Under the pieces are notes generated by a model. That model had not been told where the DNA came from, did not search any database, and was given only the letters and a program-made list of their open reading frames with translations. A stretch of DNA of 64,000 bases from NCBI RefSeq assembly GCF_902459555.1, contig NZ_CABPSM010000020.1, positions 1 through 64,000 of the forward strand, written 5' to 3'. Positions 34,593 through 44,217 of the stretch are shown here, piece by piece (within the stretch, counting starts at the first letter, position 1; each line of letters starts with the position of its first letter). Both the position numbers and the translations under genes were made by a program. This DNA is from Pandoraea horticolens. Lineage in GTDB: Bacteria > Pseudomonadota > Gammaproteobacteria > Burkholderiales > Burkholderiaceae.

Positions 34593-35801
34593 TCACTTCT
34601 CCGGCCCATCGACGCCGTGAGGCGAGGTGTCAGTGCCCTTAATCCCATGCGGCTCTGCGTTATTTATCGAGGGGAGAAAGCGCGATGCAGCACCCCTTAA
34701 CCTGTCGCGGAATGTCGTCGGATCGAGGTAGCCCAATTCCTCGGCCATCGGCACCACGAGCCGAAGCCCGTCCTGATGCACCCGCCTCGCTATTTCCGGC
34801 CTCATATCATTCAGCCAGGTACTTGCATTTACTTTCCCCAGAGATTGGCATGATGTTTCGACAAACGTGCGAAACACATCTGTCCCCTGAGCTTTCGGCA
34901 CAAGAACCCCGGCGAAGTCAGCCTGCCTCATATCAAGTCCGGCATCCTTAGCTATTGAACCAATTTCTTTGAGATATTCAATGCTAATCTCCTTGAGTAG
35001 ACGATCAGAAAATTCCTTCATTTCTCTGAAATATATTTCAGAAAGAAAACTATTGATAATGTCTCGCTTCCCTCCGTCAGTTTCTCCGAAAGAGGTTATC
35101 AAGTCTGACATTGCCGTCAGACTGACGTTTACGGTTTCGGAAATCTGCTCGCTCATACTAGAAGTTGCAGGTTCAACCAGACCAGTTGGACCGCCCCTTA
35201 CTTCTTGTTCGAAACCTTGAGCCTCAAATTCCCTTTTAGTTTGCGATATTTCGTAGTTACCGGTGGAGCGGGAGACTTCGCACTCGACGGACAGCTGTGC
35301 GATGAGAGCTTGCCCTTGAAGGACAAGCGGCTGCACGCGAGGAAGCTCATGCTCTCCTTGCAAGGTAGTATCTAATGGCAGATCTTCTTGCAAACCGGCA
35401 TCCAATGGCAGATCTTGCAAGATTTCGGCAATATGATGCGGAAAGTTGGATTTGCTGCGAAAGAGCCGGTCAAACGTGGCATGACGGCGGGTGCATAGAC
35501 GAATGAGGGCAGCGGCCATGTGCTCACGTTGAGCGCTGTTCGGCCATGGCTCATCCGTTCCATCGAGCCTGTTGGCGACGCTCAGAACGCTTATCTCCTC
35601 ACTACTTTTTTCCAGATTTAGCTGCTTATGCAGATAGTGGATGGTCGACGCCGCCCGTTGCAGAAACACGGCATTACCCGAATAGTCGCGAATTATGTTG
35701 CGAACGGTTTCCGAGTCACTGGTACGCTGAGCTTTGAGTGAAATTCCATCATGGTTTCGCGCGTATGCGCGGACATCGTGTCCGGTTCCGAAGATCTGCA
35801 T
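34593..35801 (-). CDS. Unknown protein, 402 residues, candidate effector
   Basis: Not recognised. Starts MQIFGTGHDVRAYARNHDGI with a weak ribosome-binding site. There are no membrane segments. A short internal duplication, DLPLDAGLQEDLPLDTTLQ, lies near residue 140, and long helical stretches follow (ISETVNVSLTAMSDLITSFG; SDRLLKEISIEYLKEIGSI). Composition is poorer in GC than the T6SS genes. It stands alone, with the relic of the repeat-protein leader just upstream. Effector status is only suggested by context. Confidence 0.6.
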   Translation of the reverse strand: MQIFGTGHDVRAYARNHDGISLKAQRTSDSETVRNIIRDYSGNAVFLQRAASTIHYLHKQLNLEKSSEEISVLSVANRLDGTDEPWPNSAQREHMAAALIRLCTRRHATFDRLFRSKSNFPHHIAEILQDLPLDAGLQEDLPLDTTLQGEHELPRVQPLVLQGQALIAQLSVECEVSRSTGNYEISQTKREFEAQGFEQEVRGGPTGLVEPATSSMSEQISETVNVSLTAMSDLITSFGETDGGKRDIINSFLSEIYFREMKEFSDRLLKEISIEYLKEIGSIAKDAGLDMRQADFAGVLVPKAQGTDVFRTFVETSCQSLGKVNASTWLNDMRPEIARRVHQDGLRLVVPMAEELGYLDPTTFRDRLRGAASRFLPSINNAEPHGIKGTDTSPHGVDGPEK

Positions 35802-36062
35802 AGTTATCTCGTGATGGAGAGTGGTTGAGCAAGAAATACAGCGCCGTCTTAACTTTGACGCCCGGTCCTGTCCTGTGAGGCGAATGCTACCGTTTGAGAT
35901 GCTTGCACCCGATTTCTCGAAGTGTCGGGTTATGAGATGCTGTTTCTGGCGCGATCGCGACTTTCGTCACGGCATTGGCATGCTGCTCCCGACTTTCGTG
36001 AATGTCTCGGCGCTGCTCCAGTCGTTGTGATAATTCGGGGGCAGGAATCGTTTGGGTGAGCT

Positions 36063-36186
36063 CGGCGGCGTACCGGACCCTCCATCAGCCTCGCACACGT
36101 CGCCCAGCGGGGGTATGCAGCCCCGGCGTCGACGTAGTCACAGAAAGTTGAGTGGCAGAGCCCCGGCACCGGAAACGGCGTACATG
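36063..36186 (-). pseudogene. Decayed fourth copy of the repeat-protein leader
   Basis: ATG at 36186 reads MYAVSGAGALPLNF, against MYPVSGAGTPRSRL in protein A, and stops at TGA. One frame over, LVTTSTPG continues the match (A: LLVTTSTSAL). Further on, DVCEADGGSGTPPS matches NVREVRQADGWSRMP in a third position. The rest of the gene is gone. Two frameshifts and the missing repeats mark it as a relic. GAGGAGAG lies 5-12 nt before the ATG. Confidence 0.7.
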
Positions 36187-36256
36187 ACCTCTCCTCATAA
36201 ACATGCGATCGTGACGTGCCATGAATCATCGGCAGCGGCCCATCGTAGCCGTCTTC

Positions 36257-36298
36257 ATTGTCACAGAGACCCGCTATCCAAGCTTGCACAAATCGCTC
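36257..36298 (-). promoter_or_regulatory. Promoter cassette of the decayed leader copy
   Basis: On the minus strand gagcgatttgtgcaa (36298-36284) is followed at 23-nt spacing by gacaat (36262-36257), then 70 nt to the ATG. It is the same layout as before genes A and C. Confidence 0.5.
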
Positions 36299-36431
36299 GG
36301 CAGGATGGGTTCGCCTGCGGAATTACGCGCCCATTTGGGTTCATGAAGTTGACGAAAAGCACGCTTTAATTTCAGAAACTGATTCATACCCGGCAGCGCC
36401 CGCTCAAGGACGCTCGCGAGGAACCATGCGG

Positions 36432-37091
36432 TTATATCGAACCGTAAAACGCTGCCATGAGAGGATCTCTCACCACAGCGCATGGCTGTTCGGCTGCTCG
36501 AGTGAAAACGATGTTAGGCCCGTCCGTTACCCCGCCTTTTGCTTGTGCATCGCGATCCGCTCGCAGTTTTTGTTCAGCCCATTCCTGTCGCGTCATGTCC
36601 GGGCCGGGACCACAAGCGTAGACGGGTGCCGCTCGTCGGAACCCAGCAATGTATATGGTCTTATCGCGGTGAAACGCGCGAATAAGCCGGCGGATGCGGG
36701 CGAGGGAGCAACTTAAATCACCTGCGGCTTGCGCAATGGTGACGCCAGCATTTTGGTTCATGTAGCGAATGAGTTGTTGGCGCAAAAGCGCTCTCTTGGT
36801 TGGACGCTTGGCGTCTACCTCGCACGCTTGAGTTTGTAATGCACGCCAGGTGTGGCTCGGATAGAGGTGAGCAAATTCCGTATGAGACATCCCGGTTTCC
36901 CGATCTTTATTTAGTTTAACCAACTGTTCATAGTTACATAAACGATGCTTCAACGCGATCTCCTCTATTGACAATAGCAAGAATCGGAAGGCCAAAAACG
37001 TGGTCTGGTCGAGAACTGTCGGTGAACCGGGAAATTGCAGCGTTCCGCTCTTCATGAGCGTAAGCGGAAGGCGCATCCCATCCGCAGACAT
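36432..37091 (-). CDS. Putative winged-helix DNA-binding protein
   Basis: 219 residues. The central part reads LRQQLIRYMNQNAGVTIAQA followed by AGDLSCSLARIRRLIRAFHR and DKTIYIAGFRRAAPVYACGP, a helix-turn-helix with a wing as in small phage or plasmid regulators that end with a GPG.D tail. The C-terminal AVVRDPLMAAFYG recalls the (T)VRRDPLxAALFG ending of Burkholderia phage-type proteins. It probably regulates transcription or belongs to a prophage remnant. It is the next gene after the T6SS cluster and on the same strand, but 150 bp separate them. The start is uncertain among 37091, 37076 and 37055. Confidence 0.55.
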   Translation of the reverse strand: MSADGMRLPLTLMKSGTLQFPGSPTVLDQTTFLAFRFLLLSIEEIALKHRLCNYEQLVKLNKDRETGMSHTEFAHLYPSHTWRALQTQACEVDAKRPTKRALLRQQLIRYMNQNAGVTIAQAAGDLSCSLARIRRLIRAFHRDKTIYIAGFRRAAPVYACGPGPDMTRQEWAEQKLRADRDAQAKGGVTDGPNIVFTRAAEQPCAVVRDPLMAAFYGSI

Positions 37092-37242
37092 CGCGCTCAG
37101 AGACGGGCTTGGTTATTTTTTGGAAGGCTGAACTGTCATCGGAGGTTAAGCCTCTCTACAACATTCGATCTTCTACGTTTCGGTCATGATTCGAAGGGTC
37201 AGGAAATTCAAGAGCAGGTCATGCACTGTTAGACCGTCCGAC

Positions 37243-40200
37243 CTAGTTTGCGACGGATGCCGTATTTCGCGACATACGAGAGGTGGTGGCAGGTGCCACT
37301 TTCCCTTCCTGTACAGGCACGGCGTTGACCCAACAGGCGGAGATTTCGCGCGGCACGGCATACACATTGCTACGCGGCGCCTTCTCCGATACGCTGCTGG
37401 CGGCTGCGGCGGACGCACTCTGCAGTGCTGCGCGTCGGTCAGTAAGCATCTTGAGCAGTTTCGTGAGTCGATCCGCTTCATCGAAACTCGCCAGCAGAGG
37501 CCCCTGCCCTTGCTGCTGATATCTCAATTTGACCCACTCCACAGATGCCGGCAGCATCTTCTGCTCGTTCGGGTAGTCGCGTAAATCGAAGGTGTATCGC
37601 CCGTCTGCACTCGCACGCAGGAAATCGACGAACGCGCGTGGCCCCGACCAATGGCGAGTGAGCTTGACGCCCGGCAAACGCATGTCAAGCGTCACGTCGC
37701 CGCAGGTGGCCAGCGACCAGTTGAACGTCTTGCTGCTTGGGAAGTTGTAGTTGTCGAGCGTGGTTTGACCACTGGTGCACTGTAGCGTCAAGCTCGATTG
37801 CTCCGGAAGCACCTTGGCGCCGGGATTGACCTCGGCGGGCTGCGCAGTGAGTTTGACGATGCCGACAGTCGCCTTCAGGGTGTCGAGCTTGGTCGATATC
37901 TCGTTGATTTGCTGTTCCAACGCGGGCAACTCCGCTGCCTGTGCTTCGGCCGTCTGTTGCGCCTGCTGTACGCCCACGTGGGCGCGCTGAGCCTGACTGA
38001 CGAACGCGTAGAAGGCGCCGTTGAGCGAAATGCTCTGCCCCTGCACCTGACGCGGGCGATACTGCGTTGCGTCGCGCACTACGAAGGGCTTGACCGCACC
38101 CGCCATGAATGCCGGCACCACGCCTGCATCGCCGTACAACGCCGCGTCCATCAGTTGGGGACTCGACACGCCCTGCAGCGGTGCCAGCACCTGCGCCTCC
38201 CAGTCCTTCTGCAGCGCACATGCGGACACGCGCCCACCATAGTCCAGGACGAAGTCGAGCGGGCCGCGCAGCAGGTTCCAGATTGAAAGATCGGCAGGAT
38301 GCGCCGCTATGCCATCGCTTTTCTTCATCGCGTCAATGGTCTCGGCGGCCGTATGCAGGGGGGTGTTCGGGATCGCCGCGTCGGTGCCATAGGCGTAAGT
38401 ATCGGCTGTCAGCTTCAGTGCGTGGCCGTCACCCTGACGCATGACCTGGATCGCTGCGGCCAACTGCTCATGGTAGACACCCAGCGCTTGGGCCAGTGCA
38501 GTGCTGCCGCGCACTCGCTGCGCGATAGAGTCCGCGCCGCGAGTGCCAACCGCCCGCACAGCGTCCGTCCCAACCGCGTTGGCGAGGGACAACAGTGCTG
38601 CCGAGCGCTGCTCGAAAGAGCCGCCGCTGTTTTTTGACGAAGTAATTAGACTGTCGAGTCGCACCGCCAGTTGTGCCCAGTCTGGCGCGGCCCGGCCGCC
38701 GTCGAGGCTGTTCGAGAATGTGGCGGCAATCTGGTGAATGACCCGAAGGTACGGGTCCCCCGGAGTGAGAATGAGTGCGAAGGCGTCGCGCCACTGCTGC
38801 TCGCCCGTCAGGTAGCGCCGCGAATCCGCAAAATCGGTGGCAAAGCGCAGCCAGGCGTCTCTCTGTTGCTCACGATAGCGCCTCGCCAAGGTGACGCGCG
38901 GCGCCTTCAACAGTGGATCGTCGCCCGCGGCGCGCGCCAGTTCGTCGATGAACCCGGAAACCGCGCGACGGCCGTCAAGCGTGTAGGCGCGCGGCACACG
39001 GGGCAGTTCCGGTCGATCTGGGATGCCCCAAAAGGAGGCCAGTGTAATCGGCGTGACGTTGCCCTGCAGGTCGGCCCACGCCATTAGCCAGGACGTTGAG
39101 CGATTCGCGATGTCAAGTTGTGCCAGGTTGTTTCTCAGAGAGTCGCGTTCGGCCTGCAATGCGCCCCGGTCCGGCTGCCAGCGGACGTAGTCGCCGTATA
39201 ACATTGCAAAGCGCGACGCCATCATCGGATCGTAAGGTGCGTGCGGATCCAAGCGTAGCGAAAGGGCCTGCAGTTCGCTGCCAGGCAGCGGCGCATCGCC
39301 CTGTGGTTGCTGCGTCAGTGCGGCTTCGAGCGCATTGATGCGGCGCACATAGTGCTGCACGTAGGCTGCGACCATCATATCGTCGGTGCTCGTGCTCAAC
39401 GCGGCCAACTGCGGAGCCATCATTTGGTCAACGCCCTGTGCCAGCGCGTAGCGCCGGAAGTCATCGCTGAAGCCGCGCTGGAAGTGGTTCGCCAATCGAT
39501 TCAATTGCCAGTGATACGGCAGCCAACGATAAAGTCCGAGTGATTCATGGGCCTCGAGCATGCGGTTGGTCATGTCGAGTTCGCTCAACTCCCTCAGCCG
39601 CGACGCCAGGTCGCCGTTGAAGTTGGGCGTCTGCGGGCGCGCCGAGAGCGTCGTAATCACCTGGCGGGCGTCGAGATAGCCCCACGTCAGCAGCACGGCA
39701 CTCAGGCCGCACAGCGTCAGCCAACCGACCACCATTCCGTGTCGGGCAAAGCGTCTCCACAACCCATTGCGGGTGTATGGTCGATAGGCGTCTCGTTGCG
39801 CAGGGAGTACGACGCTGAACAGGTCCTTGCTAAACCACCCCTGCGGCACGGAGGTGTCCTTCCGTACTCCTTCCGTTCGCTCCGGCCCCTGCGCGGCACC
39901 GACCGGCGGCGTTTCAGGGGGCATCCGTGTTTCTCGGATGCCAGATGCCCCGGACTCCTCGGATCTCTGGATCGGGTCCGGCGCGTCGGGCATGACCTGT
40001 GCGGTAAAGTAGATGCCCTTGAGCCAGGGCGTTTCACCGTAGGGATTCTCGTCGAAGGCCGGAGCCAAGTAGGCTCTGAGCGGCACCGCCATCGCGGCGG
40101 CGTGTTCAGGGAAGAACAGTGCGCTGCTGTCGCTCCCGAAACTGCGGCTCTGTTCGATGCGCACTTCGCCCAAACGCCGATCAATTGCGGCGAACGCCTG

Positions 40201-41055
40201 CGCCACGAAATCCGTGGCGTTCGCGGCCTGAGCTTCCACACCCAACGGCGTGTCCAGCATGGCAGCCGGCAGTTCCCTCCCCCATGCCACGAAGCCAGGG
40301 ATCTTGTCGCATTGCGTGAGGACAATCCAGATCGGAATATGTGCTTCGTAGATCCGGCTCATAGCGTCGATGCGAGAACGCATAGCGCGTCCCGCGTCGG
40401 TTAGCTGCTGCGCGTCGGCCTGCAGCAGCAAGCCAGCGGGCAGGGTCAGAACGATACCGTTGAGTGGCTCTCGCCGGCGCGTGCGACTCAGACGGTGGAG
40501 CAAATGCCGCCAGTCGGCCTGCTCATGTGCTGGATCTGCGGCATCAACGATGTCGCCGGCGGGCTCAACAATCACGCTATGGTCGAGGTACCACCAGTCG
40601 AGCGAGTTGGTGGGTGGCACGGGGTCGCGCTGGTTGACCGGCCGCAGGGTCGAGGAAAGCCGCGAACGCGTGAGCAGCGTGCTCTTGCCACTGCCCGCCG
40701 TGCCCATCACCATTATCCAAGGCAGTGCATACAAGGTGCTGTCCCAGCGCGGGAACCGCGAGTTTCTGAGGTTTCTGAGCAAGCGAACGCCATGCTTCCA
40801 GGCAATGTCCACGCGAGCGGTATCTCGCGCCGGCGCTGCTGCGGCCCCCTCCTGCGTGAGCTTGCGGCGCGGGCGCCAGGTTTTCCACATCCGCCACGCG
40901 CGTCCCACACACCACGCGCCCACCAGCACGCCGCACAGCAGTAGAAGGCCGCTCCACGCTGACCAGCCCAGAAACAACGCAGTGAGCCAACAGGCCAGCA
41001 GCAAAATCAGCAGCAGGACCACCCACAGTGCGCCTTTGGCAAAGATTTTCAACAT
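37243..41055 (-). CDS. tssM: T6SS membrane-complex protein TssM (IcmF)
   Basis: 1270 residues. TssM spans the inner membrane and, with TssL and TssJ, forms the trans-envelope complex on which the T6SS tail docks. Two N-terminal membrane segments (about 8-28 and 34-52) are followed by a cytoplasmic domain with an intact Walker A (GTAGSGKS, 118-125). A third segment (GMVVGWLTLCGLSAVLLTWG, near 445) leads to a long periplasmic part ending in the beta-rich domain that contacts TssJ. Starts 1 nt after the TssL stop. Last gene of the operon. Confidence 0.93.
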   Translation of the reverse strand: MLKIFAKGALWVVLLLILLLACWLTALFLGWSAWSGLLLLCGVLVGAWCVGRAWRMWKTWRPRRKLTQEGAAAAPARDTARVDIAWKHGVRLLRNLRNSRFPRWDSTLYALPWIMVMGTAGSGKSTLLTRSRLSSTLRPVNQRDPVPPTNSLDWWYLDHSVIVEPAGDIVDAADPAHEQADWRHLLHRLSRTRRREPLNGIVLTLPAGLLLQADAQQLTDAGRAMRSRIDAMSRIYEAHIPIWIVLTQCDKIPGFVAWGRELPAAMLDTPLGVEAQAANATDFVAQAFAAIDRRLGEVRIEQSRSFGSDSSALFFPEHAAAMAVPLRAYLAPAFDENPYGETPWLKGIYFTAQVMPDAPDPIQRSEESGASGIRETRMPPETPPVGAAQGPERTEGVRKDTSVPQGWFSKDLFSVVLPAQRDAYRPYTRNGLWRRFARHGMVVGWLTLCGLSAVLLTWGYLDARQVITTLSARPQTPNFNGDLASRLRELSELDMTNRMLEAHESLGLYRWLPYHWQLNRLANHFQRGFSDDFRRYALAQGVDQMMAPQLAALSTSTDDMMVAAYVQHYVRRINALEAALTQQPQGDAPLPGSELQALSLRLDPHAPYDPMMASRFAMLYGDYVRWQPDRGALQAERDSLRNNLAQLDIANRSTSWLMAWADLQGNVTPITLASFWGIPDRPELPRVPRAYTLDGRRAVSGFIDELARAAGDDPLLKAPRVTLARRYREQQRDAWLRFATDFADSRRYLTGEQQWRDAFALILTPGDPYLRVIHQIAATFSNSLDGGRAAPDWAQLAVRLDSLITSSKNSGGSFEQRSAALLSLANAVGTDAVRAVGTRGADSIAQRVRGSTALAQALGVYHEQLAAAIQVMRQGDGHALKLTADTYAYGTDAAIPNTPLHTAAETIDAMKKSDGIAAHPADLSIWNLLRGPLDFVLDYGGRVSACALQKDWEAQVLAPLQGVSSPQLMDAALYGDAGVVPAFMAGAVKPFVVRDATQYRPRQVQGQSISLNGAFYAFVSQAQRAHVGVQQAQQTAEAQAAELPALEQQINEISTKLDTLKATVGIVKLTAQPAEVNPGAKVLPEQSSLTLQCTSGQTTLDNYNFPSSKTFNWSLATCGDVTLDMRLPGVKLTRHWSGPRAFVDFLRASADGRYTFDLRDYPNEQKMLPASVEWVKLRYQQQGQGPLLASFDEADRLTKLLKMLTDRRAALQSASAAAASSVSEKAPRSNVYAVPREISACWVNAVPVQEGKVAPATTSRMSRNTASVAN

Positions 41056-41056
41056 A

Positions 41057-41719
41057 TCAGCGGCCCATCAGCAAAGTGTCGACCATGGACGTGAGCAGCC
41101 CGTTGTAGATCAGGAACAACACGCCCAGCAACACCAGCGGAACACATGTGACCAGCGCTGGCATGAGCAGCGAGCGCCGGCGCCTGAAACGCCAAGTCTG
41201 CGTGTCGAGTGGCGCCGCCGCGGGAAACAGGATGTCGCATCCGGGCTCACCGGCGCGCGTTATCAGCAAGCTCTCGAGCAGCGCGTTCCGATAGGCCAGC
41301 AGTTCGCTGCGCGGCCGTTTGCTGTACTCGCCTTCGAAGCCCGCCGCGAGCATCAACGCGTACACTTCGCGCACCTCGACGGCTTTCGGCGGCAGCGCTT
41401 CGAGTCGTACGAAGAAGTCGACACCCGCGCGGTTCGAAGAAAAGTAATGGTGTTGCAAGGGTGTCTCGCGCCACGTCTGAGCTCCCGGCCACGGGCGGCT
41501 CATAGCCTGTTCATCGATCCACGCGACCACCGCGAACAGTGCGCCGTGTACCTGCTCCGCCGTGTAACCGTCCCGGCCTGCCCTGCCCTGCGCCGCATCC
41601 AGCGCCGCGATCAGTTCAGCCGCTAGCCCCTTGCCTCCACCGCTTGCGGTGAATTCCCCCTTCACGAGGCAGTTGCTCGCGTGCTCGACGATCGGCATCC
41701 AATAACTGACGAACGACAT
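41057..41719 (-). CDS. tssL: T6SS membrane-complex protein TssL (DotU)
   Basis: 220 residues, a short-form TssL without a peptidoglycan-binding OmpA domain. The cytoplasmic helical part carries WIDEQAMSRPWPGAQTWRET followed by PLQHHYFSSNRAG, the DotU/TssL signature. A single C-terminal membrane anchor reads LLMPALVTCVPLVLLGVLFL. It partners TssM in the inner membrane and links to the baseplate through TssK. It lies 1 nt from tssK and 1 nt from tssM, so translation is coupled. Confidence 0.93.
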   Translation of the reverse strand: MSFVSYWMPIVEHASNCLVKGEFTASGGGKGLAAELIAALDAAQGRAGRDGYTAEQVHGALFAVVAWIDEQAMSRPWPGAQTWRETPLQHHYFSSNRAGVDFFVRLEALPPKAVEVREVYALMLAAGFEGEYSKRPRSELLAYRNALLESLLITRAGEPGCDILFPAAAPLDTQTWRFRRRRSLLMPALVTCVPLVLLGVLFLIYNGLLTSMVDTLLMGR

Positions 41720-41720
41720 G

Positions 41721-43106
41721 CTATCTCCTGATGGCCACGACTTCGGCCGTGAATTGCGCGGGCGCGTTGGGGAAGAACAGCCTCAGCGCCCGCTCGCGGC
41801 TTACCGCGCTCCACGCCTGTGACGTCCGATCAATGTGGAAATAGGTCACCCCGGCTCGGCGCGGCATGCCTGGCGGCGGCGCCGACAGGTGCATCAGTTC
41901 GATGCCCGGCAACGCATGCGACACGATGGTCTCGATCTCATTGGGCGTGCCGAGCTTACCTTCGCGCGCGAGGGCCTCGGCCAATGAGTCCGCGTCGGGA
42001 CCGCCTTCCAACACCAGGTAGTAGCGATGGTCCGCGGCCAGGAATGCCTCGGGCAGTTCGGCCAGCCACATCCCTTCCGATGCGGCGAAGCGCACGAACT
42101 GCTCGGGACCGAAGGTGATTTCGTTCATGATCTGGTTTGCGAGCTCGGCGAGCCCAGCAAACTGCGGGCCAGCATTCTCGTGCAGGTATGGCGCCACGAG
42201 GGCCTGCCCGTCCGGCGTCCGCCCCAACATGTCGCAACGTTGGGTAAACCAACTCAGTTCCCCGATGAACTGGCGCAGCGCGCCGTAGAAAACCCACGGG
42301 TGCACCTGCGGCATCTCCATCCAATGCGTGAGCAGTGGGCCGTAGCGATTAAGCACGGCGAGCGCTACCGTTGACCGCGTTTGGCTCTGTTCGGACTGGC
42401 TGTGCGCCCGGTCGCCGCCTTGCTTGTACGCCTCCAGTTGCCGCGCCCGGGCGACGATCTCGTCGCGCAGATCGCGCAACAGTAGCCTAAGCGGCGGTGA
42501 GGCGCCGATTGACAGACTTGGTGCAACGAAGCCCGGCATCGCGCGAATCGTGTCGCCATCGCGCTCAAGGCGGGCGACGGGGATCAGGTCGTATTGCGTC
42601 AGGCTCTCTATCTCGTTATCGAAGAACAGGCGCAGAACGTAGTACATCGCTCTAACCTGGGCCGTCTGCGTGCCTTCCAGCAAGTCGGGCACGTCCTCCG
42701 CCTCGGCTAGCGTGGCAAAGCGCGTGTATGCGCGCGCAGCGGTAACAAACGTTTCATGCACGCTGACGTTGGGCTGCCCTGGCACCATGCGGCGCAAGCC
42801 GACGTAAACCGTGCGCGGACCATCGGCCAGTTCGCCGGGCAAGAAGCTGCGCGGTTCGAGCAGCGCATTACCTGGAAACTCGACGAAGGTGCCGTCGCGC
42901 ATCCACAGACATAGCTGGGAGAGATTCATCTGCCCCGCCGCCAAAGCCGGCTCAGCGAGTTGATGCGAAACTACGCCCCAACTGTGAGGGCCCGCGACGT
43001 CGGCAAGGCGTCCAAGCGCGTCGGCATGCCGGCGGTCATTGTGCTGCAGGTGGTGGGGTTGCAGGAACAAGCCCTGATGCCAGTAGAGCGGTTGACTGAT
43101 GTTCAT
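41721..43106 (-). CDS. tssK: T6SS baseplate protein TssK
   Basis: 461 residues, the family's usual length (about 445-460). Opening NISQPLYWHQGLFLQPHHLQ followed by HNDRRHADALGRL is the TssK signature (W-x-x-G-x-x-L-x-P-Q-H-x-Q). The C-terminal part (THFHID-like YFHIDRTSQAWSAVSRE) is the region that binds the membrane complex. TssK trimers join the baseplate wedge TssFG to TssL/TssM. It follows tssJ by 27 nt. Confidence 0.93.
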   Translation of the reverse strand: MNISQPLYWHQGLFLQPHHLQHNDRRHADALGRLADVAGPHSWGVVSHQLAEPALAAGQMNLSQLCLWMRDGTFVEFPGNALLEPRSFLPGELADGPRTVYVGLRRMVPGQPNVSVHETFVTAARAYTRFATLAEAEDVPDLLEGTQTAQVRAMYYVLRLFFDNEIESLTQYDLIPVARLERDGDTIRAMPGFVAPSLSIGASPPLRLLLRDLRDEIVARARQLEAYKQGGDRAHSQSEQSQTRSTVALAVLNRYGPLLTHWMEMPQVHPWVFYGALRQFIGELSWFTQRCDMLGRTPDGQALVAPYLHENAGPQFAGLAELANQIMNEITFGPEQFVRFAASEGMWLAELPEAFLAADHRYYLVLEGGPDADSLAEALAREGKLGTPNEIETIVSHALPGIELMHLSAPPPGMPRRAGVTYFHIDRTSQAWSAVSRERALRLFFPNAPAQFTAEVVAIRR

Positions 43107-43133
43107 GGTATAGAGGGCTCGCTGGGTCGATGG

Positions 43134-43796
43134 TTATTGAGACGTTGACGAGTTGCCGCCGAGCGCGACCTCGCCCGCCGTGGGCTTGCCAACCGCAGGC
43201 GCTTCGGCAGGTGCCGAGGCGCCGCCCAGCAGGCCGTCGCTGCCGAGTTCAAGCGTGATGTCGAGCGGAAGGGGTTCGGCAGTGCGGGTCTTAACGAACC
43301 AGCCCTTGCTGTCGACGTCAGCGCCGACCCGGTACAGGCGCGTCACGCGCGCTGCGTCCAGACTGTAGTAGCCGGCGACCACAGCCACGTATTGGGTCCC
43401 CTCCGCACGCGGCAGCCATGTGTCGCCCCGCTGGCCTGGCTGTATGAAGATGCGTTGCATACTGGTGAATCCCGTCGGCAGCGTGGGCGCCGATAGCAAC
43501 GCCGAAAGCCCCTGCGAGCTTGCTGCGGCCTGCTTGAACACGTTGGGCTCGGGCATTTGCAGCACTGTCAGCAGGAGGCTGTGCGGCTCACCTCCCGAAA
43601 CGTTGAGATCGGCCGACGCCGCCCAACTTACGTGTACCCCCTTGTCGCTGTAGTCCCATTTCAGCTTGGCGAGCGCGTTCTCGCTGGAATTTCCGCCGAA
43701 CATGCTGTTGAGCGAACTGCACCCGGTGAGGGCGATGGAGATGCACAGCAATAGTGGGATGGCTGTGCGCGCGGGGCGACGTGCCGAAATGCTCAT
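43134..43796 (-). CDS. tssJ: T6SS outer-membrane lipoprotein TssJ
   Basis: 220 residues. The signal peptide ends in lipobox LTGC (TAIPLLLCISIALTGCSSLN), so the mature protein is lipidated and anchored in the outer membrane. The beta-sandwich part contains NVSGGEPHSLLLTVLQMPEP, typical of TssJ (reads N-x-x-x-x-g-x-x-s-P-l-x-v-x-i-y-q-L). It binds the TssM periplasmic domain. Longer than many TssJ (about 170-190) by an Ala/Pro-rich tail. Its ATG overlaps the stop of the PAAR-like gene. Confidence 0.9.
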   Translation of the reverse strand: MSISARRPARTAIPLLLCISIALTGCSSLNSMFGGNSSENALAKLKWDYSDKGVHVSWAASADLNVSGGEPHSLLLTVLQMPEPNVFKQAAASSQGLSALLSAPTLPTGFTSMQRIFIQPGQRGDTWLPRAEGTQYVAVVAGYYSLDAARVTRLYRVGADVDSKGWFVKTRTAEPLPLDITLELGSDGLLGGASAPAEAPAVGKPTAGEVALGGNSSTSQ

Positions 43797-44197
43797 GACA
43801 GGATACTCACGGTGGTTTGGGACGGCGCGACGACCGCTCCTTCGACATTGGGAGGCGCGCCGTTCTGGCCCGTCTGTGCCGTCAACCGCACCGCCGGTTT
43901 GCCGCCAACACGCACGCGCGCGCTACCGACCAGGAAACAGGCTTCGCCCATGGTCTTTCCCGACACCACACCGCCGATGCAACCCGCCTGGTCTCCTTCG
44001 GTCATGGTGATCTTCGAACCCAGGTTCAGCGCCGGCATGCCCACAACGAGCACCTTTTGCACGAGCCCCCCCGGGTCAGCCATCTCGGTGGTGCCGGTAT
44101 TCGAATAAGGCAGGGGCACCACGACCGGGCCCACCGGCGTATTGCAGACATCAGGCGCCGCCAGCATCAAGGCCCCCCCGTTATTCAACATGAACAT
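43793..44197 (-). CDS. PAAR-like (DUF4150) spike-tip protein
   Basis: 134 residues with the DUF4150 pattern: N-terminal LAAPDVCNTPVGPVVVPLPY, then GSKITMTEGDQAGCIGGVVS and EACFLVGSARVRVGGKPAVR. DUF4150 proteins are thought to cap the VgrG spike like PAAR proteins and often carry a C-terminal toxin; here the protein stops after the core, so any toxin must be separate. AAGGAGA precedes the ATG by 7 nt. It lies 20 nt from the DUF3540 gene. Confidence 0.85.
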   Translation of the reverse strand: MFMLNNGGALMLAAPDVCNTPVGPVVVPLPYSNTGTTEMADPGGLVQKVLVVGMPALNLGSKITMTEGDQAGCIGGVVSGKTMGEACFLVGSARVRVGGKPAVRLTAQTGQNGAPPNVEGAVVAPSQTTVSILS

Positions 44198-44217
44198 GGC
44201 TTTTCTCCTTGCTCTGG

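Noticed and set aside
38109-38444. Several plus-strand frames of 100-290 codons across the T6SS cluster (for example 39547-40404 and 45934-47445)
   Set aside because: All are antisense to well-identified T6SS genes in GC-rich DNA, with Arg/Pro/Ala-rich, non-protein-like sequences.
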